A DNA stretch of 5,830 bases from an uncultured Lachnobacterium sp. Lineage in GTDB: Bacteria > Bacillota > Clostridia > Lachnospirales > Lachnospiraceae. Position numbers and translations under genes: made by a program. The notes under the pieces are model-generated. The model saw only the letters and a list, made by a program, of their open reading frames with translations. It was not told the origin of the DNA and did not search any database. The stretch covers positions 1 through 5,830 of the forward strand of contig URYB01000178.1 of assembly GCA_900552085.1 (NCBI GenBank), in the 5' to 3' direction. Of this stretch, positions 5,119 through 5,830 are shown piece by piece (the first letter of the stretch is position 1; each line of letters begins with the position of its first letter).

Positions 5119-5147
5119 ATTATAACTTACCTTCTGTGAAAACAAAA
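5119..5147 (-). promoter_or_regulatory. probable promoter of the alarmone synthetase
   Basis: A perfect TATAAT (5119-5124, reverse strand) is preceded by a weak -35: TTTTGT with a 17-base spacer (5142-5147) or TTGTTT with a 15-base spacer (5140-5145). The leader would be about 65 bases. The weak -35 would suit a regulated promoter, but no operator is seen. Confidence 0.5.
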
Positions 5148-5171
5148 TGGATAAAAGATTAAAGTTATATT

Positions 5172-5209
5172 AAAAAAGCACACTGCATCGTTTCGCGATG
5201 CAATGTGCT
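5172..5209 (-). terminator. intrinsic terminator after cysK
   Basis: AGCACA..TGCATCG pairs with CGATGCA..TGTGCT around a 5-base loop. The one odd position (5183/5203) is a G-U wobble on the minus RNA and C/A on the plus RNA, so the stem belongs to minus transcription. Six T residues follow on the reverse strand. Confidence 0.92.
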
Positions 5210-5218
5210 CCATAGACC

Positions 5219-5241
5219 GAATCACATCTACGATGTGATTC
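5219..5241 (-). repeat. perfect inverted repeat overlapping the cysK stop codon
   Basis: GAATCACATC and GATGTGATTC form a perfect 10-bp stem with a 3-base loop. It lacks a U-tract and includes two bases of the cysK TGA stop. It sits 9 bases upstream of the true terminator stem, so the cysK mRNA ends in two tandem hairpins. Confidence 0.8.
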
Positions 5242-5830
5242 AATCTTTAAATAAGTCAGTAGAGTAGTAACGGTCTCCGCTATCCGGCAATAATGCTACA
5301 ACCGTCTTGCCTTCGAATTCCGGACGCTTTGCAACTTCAATTGCTGCATAAAGTGCTGCACCAGAAGAAATACCAACTAATACACCTTCCTCTTTTGCAA
5401 TGACCTTTCCATACTCGAAAGAATCTTCATTGCTTACCGGGATAATTTCATCATATACTTCTGTATTTAAAGTATCCGGTACGAATCCGGCTCCGATACC
5501 CTGAATCTTATGTGGTCCTGCCTGACCAGTAGATAATACGGCAGAAGTTGCAGGCTCAACAGCAACGATTTTTACATCCGGATTCTTGCTCTTTAAAAAT
5601 TCACCAACACCAGAGATGGTTCCACCGGTTCCAACACCAGCTACAAATGCGTCTACTTCTCCGTCCGTATCTGCCCAGATCTCCGGTCCGGTTGTCTTTC
5701 TGTGTGCGGCAGGGTTTGCAGGGTTCTCAAACTGAGATGGAATAAAGCTGTCCTGAATTTCCTGATGTAATACCACAACTTTTGGAATCGCACCCTTCCT
5801 TCCCTTGCTTCCATCGTGGAGAACCAGTTC
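5240..5830 (-). CDS. cysK: cysteine synthase A (O-acetylserine sulfhydrylase), C-terminal part
   Basis: A PLP enzyme making L-cysteine from O-acetylserine and sulfide in the cytoplasm. The reading frame is open to the window edge; 196 C-terminal residues are visible of the roughly 305-310 usual, so about 110 N-terminal residues, including the Schiff-base lysine, lie outside. Seen, counted from the window edge: NPANPAAHRKTTGPEIW near residues 34-50; the PLP phosphate-binding GTGGTISG near 65-72; KIQGIGAGFVP; GISSGAA with the serine that contacts the pyridine nitrogen; and the C-terminal LPDSGDRYYSTDLF. HKIQGIGAGF and this C-terminus fit CysK rather than CysM or cystathionine beta-synthase. GTG at 5776 is an internal valine codon, not a start: upstream codons still match the family (ELVL..GSKGRKGAI). 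Promoter and any sulfur-responsive leader are not in the window. It ends in two hairpins. Confidence 0.96.
   Translation of the reverse strand, partial: ELVLHDGSKGRKGAIPKVVVLHQEIQDSFIPSQFENPANPAAHRKTTGPEIWADTDGEVDAFVAGVGTGGTISGVGEFLKSKNPDVKIVAVEPATSAVLSTGQAGPHKIQGIGAGFVPDTLNTEVYDEIIPVSNEDSFEYGKVIAKEEGVLVGISSGAALYAAIEVAKRPEFEGKTVVALLPDSGDRYYSTDLFKD

Noticed and set aside
5774..5776. GTG as the start of cysK
   Set aside because: Codons upstream continue the cysteine synthase sequence to the window edge, so the gene is cut by the window and this GTG is an internal valine.
1..5830. Insertion sequences, integrases, CRISPR arrays, long direct repeats
   Set aside because: None was seen on either strand; the inverted repeats found are all explained as terminators or short hairpins.

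Overview
The window looks like chromosomal DNA of a low-to-moderate GC Firmicute, most likely a gut clostridium of the Lachnospiraceae type. This rests on the GGNGT/PKTIDND class of phosphofructokinase, strong AGGAGG-type ribosome binding sites, TTGAAA/TATAAT promoters, a tRNA without an encoded CCA end, and an AAA-ATPase/PD-(D/E)XK protein of a kind common in gut Clostridia. The assignment is by recognition of protein style, not by a search. All protein genes lie on the minus strand; the only plus-strand gene is a tRNA.

Read in the direction of minus-strand transcription (right to left), the layout is as follows. (1) cysK (5240-5830), missing its N-terminal part, ends in two adjacent hairpins, the second a clear intrinsic terminator. 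(2) A single-domain small alarmone synthetase (4253-5047) is followed by a CarD/RID-domain protein (3891-4181) and an unrecognised 124-residue protein with an arginine-rich tail (3515-3889). The last two are translationally coupled and have a consensus promoter whose -35 box contains the synthetase stop codon. The group ends in a strong terminator. (3) A solitary AT-rich gene for an AAA-ATPase-like/PD-(D/E)XK nuclease-like protein (1808-3394) has its own promoter, embedded in the preceding terminator's U-tract. (4) A plus-strand tRNA-Ser(CGA) (1635-1724) faces the 3' end of that gene and shares a terminator hairpin with it. (5) pfkA (399-1472) starts from a consensus promoter back to back with the tRNA promoter and is followed after 13 bases by dnaX (1-385), cut by the window edge.

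Functionally, most of the window is housekeeping: cysteine synthesis, glycolysis, the replication clamp loader and a serine tRNA. The parts worth attention are two. The first is the alarmone synthetase / short CarD-like / basic-tail protein group, which could form a small stress-transcription module. The second is the solitary ATPase-nuclease gene beside a tRNA, which looks like an accessory or possible defence gene. No insertion sequence, CRISPR array, integrase or origin was seen. No stretch over 300 bases lacks a gene; the longest region without a protein gene (1473-1807) holds two divergent promoters, a leader hairpin, the tRNA and a terminator.
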